A DNA stretch of 64,000 bases from JBGRQA01 sp041725895 (GTDB lineage Bacteria > Bacteroidota > Bacteroidia > Bacteroidales > Marinifilaceae): the NCBI GenBank assembly GCA_041725895.1, contig JBGRQA010000029.1, positions 1-64,000 of the forward strand, read 5' to 3'. Position numbers and translations under genes: made by a program. The notes below the pieces were generated by a model. That model ran no database searches. It saw nothing but the letters and a program-made list of their open reading frames with translations, and was not told the DNA's origin. Positions 62,013 through 64,000 of the stretch are shown one piece after another (the stretch's first letter is position 1; every line of letters starts with the position of its first letter).

Positions 62013-64000
62013 TTTTTTAATGGCACTCCAATTTTTACTCGTGTTCCAAGAGGCTGGTTCGTGTGATCATACAAATCTGTAACTTCAACTAAAAAACGAC
62101 GTTCATCCTTCAGGGCATGATTCAAGAGCTTTATCCTATCCCAGGTAAGTTGCACGGACCTTCCACTTGAATTTATTTGCCGACCATTCTCTATATTCTT
62201 GGCTTTACTTCGACCAATACCGTCATCTTCAATAAAACAATGCAAATAATTAGTAGAATCCAATACAAATGCCACTTTCAATTTTCCTAATCCTGACTTC
62301 CCCGACAAACCGTATTTTATGGAATTCTCCAAAAAAGGTTGAATTAGCATAGGTGGTAACTTAACATCATTGGTATTGATATTCTCATCCACATCCATCT
62401 GAAAATCGAACTTATCAGGGAAACGTAATTTTTCAAGGTTTATGTATGATTTCAGATAACTTAATTCCTCCTCAAATGGAATATATTCCCGTGTTGCATT
62501 ATCAAAATTCTTTCGCAAAATTCTTGAGAAATCTGCCAAATAATCCATCGCAGCTTCAGTATTCTCCTCTAGTATGTAACTCTGAATGGAATTCAAGGCA
62601 TTGAATGTGAAATGAGGATCCAATTGGGCCTGAAGGGCCCTTATTTTTAGACGAACAATACGCTTAAAAAGCTTATTCCTGGATTTTTCCCTCTTTTTCA
62701 CAAAACACCCCCAAGCATAAAATCCCCCTCCTAAAATTCCTAATACAACACTGAAAATTAGTATCGAAAACCACCAGGTAGCCCACCAAGGTGGTAAAAC
62801 CGTAAAATCAAATGCTAAACTTTGGGCGTTCCCTTTGTTCAAATTTCGCCCTTGAACCCTTAGGGTGTATTTACCATAGGGAAGATTTGAATAGATGGCC
62901 CGACCATCCGAAGACCAATTTGACCATTCCTTATCAAATCCGTCCAGTGAGTATCGAAAGAGATTCTTCTCCGGATTCAAGTAATTTACAATATTAAAAC
63001 GGAAGGACAACGAATTCTGATCATAATCCAAAACCATCAACTTGGAAGGAATGCCCGTCCATGGGTCTCGCGCCTCATCTTTCAGTTCTAATCCCCTATT
63101 ATTGACTTTAATTTCCTTCAACCTTACCTGCTGCGATTTTGCCTCTCCGGAAATTGTAAAATCAGTATTTAGCCGAAGTAAGCGGGATGGTGTCTGCACC
63201 CAAATATTGCCTTGCCCATCAATGGTAGAATTCTTACCAGCACGATCAATGTACCCCTCCTTTTCATCCCAAAATTTAATTTCCGGCAGAGTGTCCCTAT
63301 AGCAACTTTTCAAATCAATCCGGTGAAGCCCCAAATTGGTACCAAGCCACAAATACCTGGTTCCCTCCAGTTGAAATCCATGAATGGAAGTCCCCTTCAA
63401 ACCATTTTTTTGATCCAAGGTTTGCATCAATTTTAAATCATTCCCATCAAAAGATAATCGATAGAGTACCCCATTATTACCACCAGCAAGTAAATTTCCT
63501 TTAAAATCAAACGCAATATCATTAATTACATTATGAATACCAGAATTCTGCCGGTTAAAAACCTGGATACTATCCTTTGATAACCGAATCAATCCATTGC
63601 CTCGACTAGCAATCCAAACATCCTCCCCCCTAAATGTTACCTTACTGAAGCTTATCGAATTTCTCTCACCAAAATTATAGTTCGAAATAAATTTCTCATA
63701 CTCTAATCCTGAATACACATTCAACTTATTCTTCCATTTGCATATTAATTGATTTCTATTATCGAACAAAAATTTTTCCGCAGGCTGAATTCCTTTAAAC
63801 TCCAATTTCAGACTCTTCTTATCCATCGAGAAAAAACCAACATTAGATGCAATCCAGATCTTATCAAACGAGTCTTTCCCCAGCGAAAAAATCTGAACGG
63901 AATTATTTACATCAAACCAACCAGACTTCATACAGGCTTTCTGAAATTGATTCCTATTAATTACTTTGCGTTCCCCCGTAGCATCCAGGACAACAATTCC
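62009..64000 (-). CDS. LytS-type sensor histidine kinase with propeller and Y_Y_Y domains (5' end outside the window)
   Basis: At least 663 aa. An internal ATG lies at 63931, but the frame stays open through all 23 codons to the window edge and these encode propeller-like sequence (GIVVLDATGERKVINRN), so the true start lies beyond 64000. Order: beta-propeller sensor repeats (IWIASNVGFFSM, DVWIASRGNGLIRL, YLWLGTNLGLHRID, NIWVQTPSRLLRL), a Y_Y_Y domain (FRYSLDGFDKEWSNWSS), one membrane helix, a His_kinase domain with phospho-accepting His in QLDPHFTFNALNS, and an HATPase (PFLENSIKYG, EDDGIGRSKA). It usually signals to a LytR-type regulator. None is seen here; it may lie further right. Confidence 0.92.
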   Translation of the reverse strand, partial: GIVVLDATGERKVINRNQFQKACMKSGWFDVNNSVQIFSLGKDSFDKIWIASNVGFFSMDKKSLKLEFKGIQPAEKFLFDNRNQLICKWKNKLNVYSGLEYEKFISNYNFGERNSISFSKVTFRGEDVWIASRGNGLIRLSKDSIQVFNRQNSGIHNVINDIAFDFKGNLLAGGNNGVLYRLSFDGNDLKLMQTLDQKNGLKGTSIHGFQLEGTRYLWLGTNLGLHRIDLKSCYRDTLPEIKFWDEKEGYIDRAGKNSTIDGQGNIWVQTPSRLLRLNTDFTISGEAKSQQVRLKEIKVNNRGLELKDEARDPWTGIPSKLMVLDYDQNSLSFRFNIVNYLNPEKNLFRYSLDGFDKEWSNWSSDGRAIYSNLPYGKYTLRVQGRNLNKGNAQSLAFDFTVLPPWWATWWFSILIFSVVLGILGGGFYAWGCFVKKREKSRNKLFKRIVRLKIRALQAQLDPHFTFNALNSIQSYILEENTEAAMDYLADFSRILRKNFDNATREYIPFEEELSYLKSYINLEKLRFPDKFDFQMDVDENINTNDVKLPPMLIQPFLENSIKYGLSGKSGLGKLKVAFVLDSTNYLHCFIEDDGIGRSKAKNIENGRQINSSGRSVQLTWDRIKLLNHALKDERRFLVEVTDLYDHTNQPLGTRVKIGVPLKN

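Noticed and set aside
63931..64000. ATG at 63931 as the true start of the LytS-type kinase
   Set aside because: The frame stays open to the window edge and upstream codons encode propeller-like sequence, so the gene is cut by the window.

Overview
The window looks like chromosomal DNA of an AT-rich, probably anaerobic or facultative member of the Bacteroidota. The evidence is repeated TAnnTTTG-type -7 promoter boxes, two proteins with type IX secretion (T9SS) C-terminal sorting domains, a PorE-like T9SS envelope protein, a TIGR01201-type HU protein, a Y_Y_Y/propeller LytS-type kinase, rubrerythrin, and a biotin-dependent methylmalonyl-CoA decarboxylase system. The order Marinilabiliales is my best guess; it is an inference and not tested. 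I saw no rRNA, tRNA, CRISPR array, insertion sequence or prophage.

Layout. 1-462: a helically phased array of TACGGA motifs and a terminator. 463-4924 (-): Na+-pumping methylmalonyl-CoA decarboxylase operon (epimerase, alpha, delta/gamma, biotin carrier, beta), whose beta subunit carries an unusual N-terminal secreted domain. 5442-9134: purL. 9378-16377: two tandem copies of a lipoprotein + large T9SS-exported beta-propeller protein module, then a three-module secreted protein. 18234-22342: divergent GH15 enzyme and bifunctional trehalose-6-phosphate synthase/phosphatase. 22612-26186: nadB-nadC-nadA. 26521-31051: TPR histidine kinase followed by a polar amino acid ABC transporter. 31119-33522: mntP and an SO_0444-type metal permease fused to a heavy-metal domain. 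33911-34690: HU-like protein followed by fourteen exact-period 22-bp repeats that share the TACGGA core of the first array. 35111-38753: biotin-dependent acyl-CoA carboxylase (biotin carboxylase, carrier, carboxyltransferase). 39015-41234: 2-hydroxyacid dehydrogenase, coaX, CYTH protein. 41205-44315 (-): NagZ-like GH3 fused to a serine hydrolase. 45653-49912 (-): cysteine desulfurase-SelD fusion and PorE-like protein. 50127-53412: rubrerythrin, SanA-like protein, queE, a propeller-like protein. 53584-60506: M1 and S9 peptidases flanking three related small-RNA-like transcription units. 60617-64000: a small helical protein, a class IV aminotransferase-like protein lacking the usual lysine, and a LytS-type sensor kinase that runs off the right edge.

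How the genes fit together. The epimerase/decarboxylase operon and the acyl-CoA carboxylase operon connect methylmalonyl-CoA and propionyl-CoA, consistent with propionate/succinate fermentation coupled to a sodium gradient. The T9SS substrates, PorE-like protein, lipoproteins and periplasmic peptidases form an envelope/export theme. NagZ/serine hydrolase and SanA belong to cell-wall maintenance.

Most interesting signals: (1) three paralogous about 95-110 nt transcription units (56287-57608), each with its own Bacteroidota promoter, UUAG-rich single-stranded body and strong terminator, a likely multicopy sRNA family; (2) two separate arrays built on TACGGA spaced by about two helical turns; (3) domain fusions (OadB with a lipocalin-like domain, NifS-SelD, NagZ-serine hydrolase); (4) a candidate antisense-strand ncRNA at 44590-44919; (5) a class IV aminotransferase homologue without its Schiff-base lysine.
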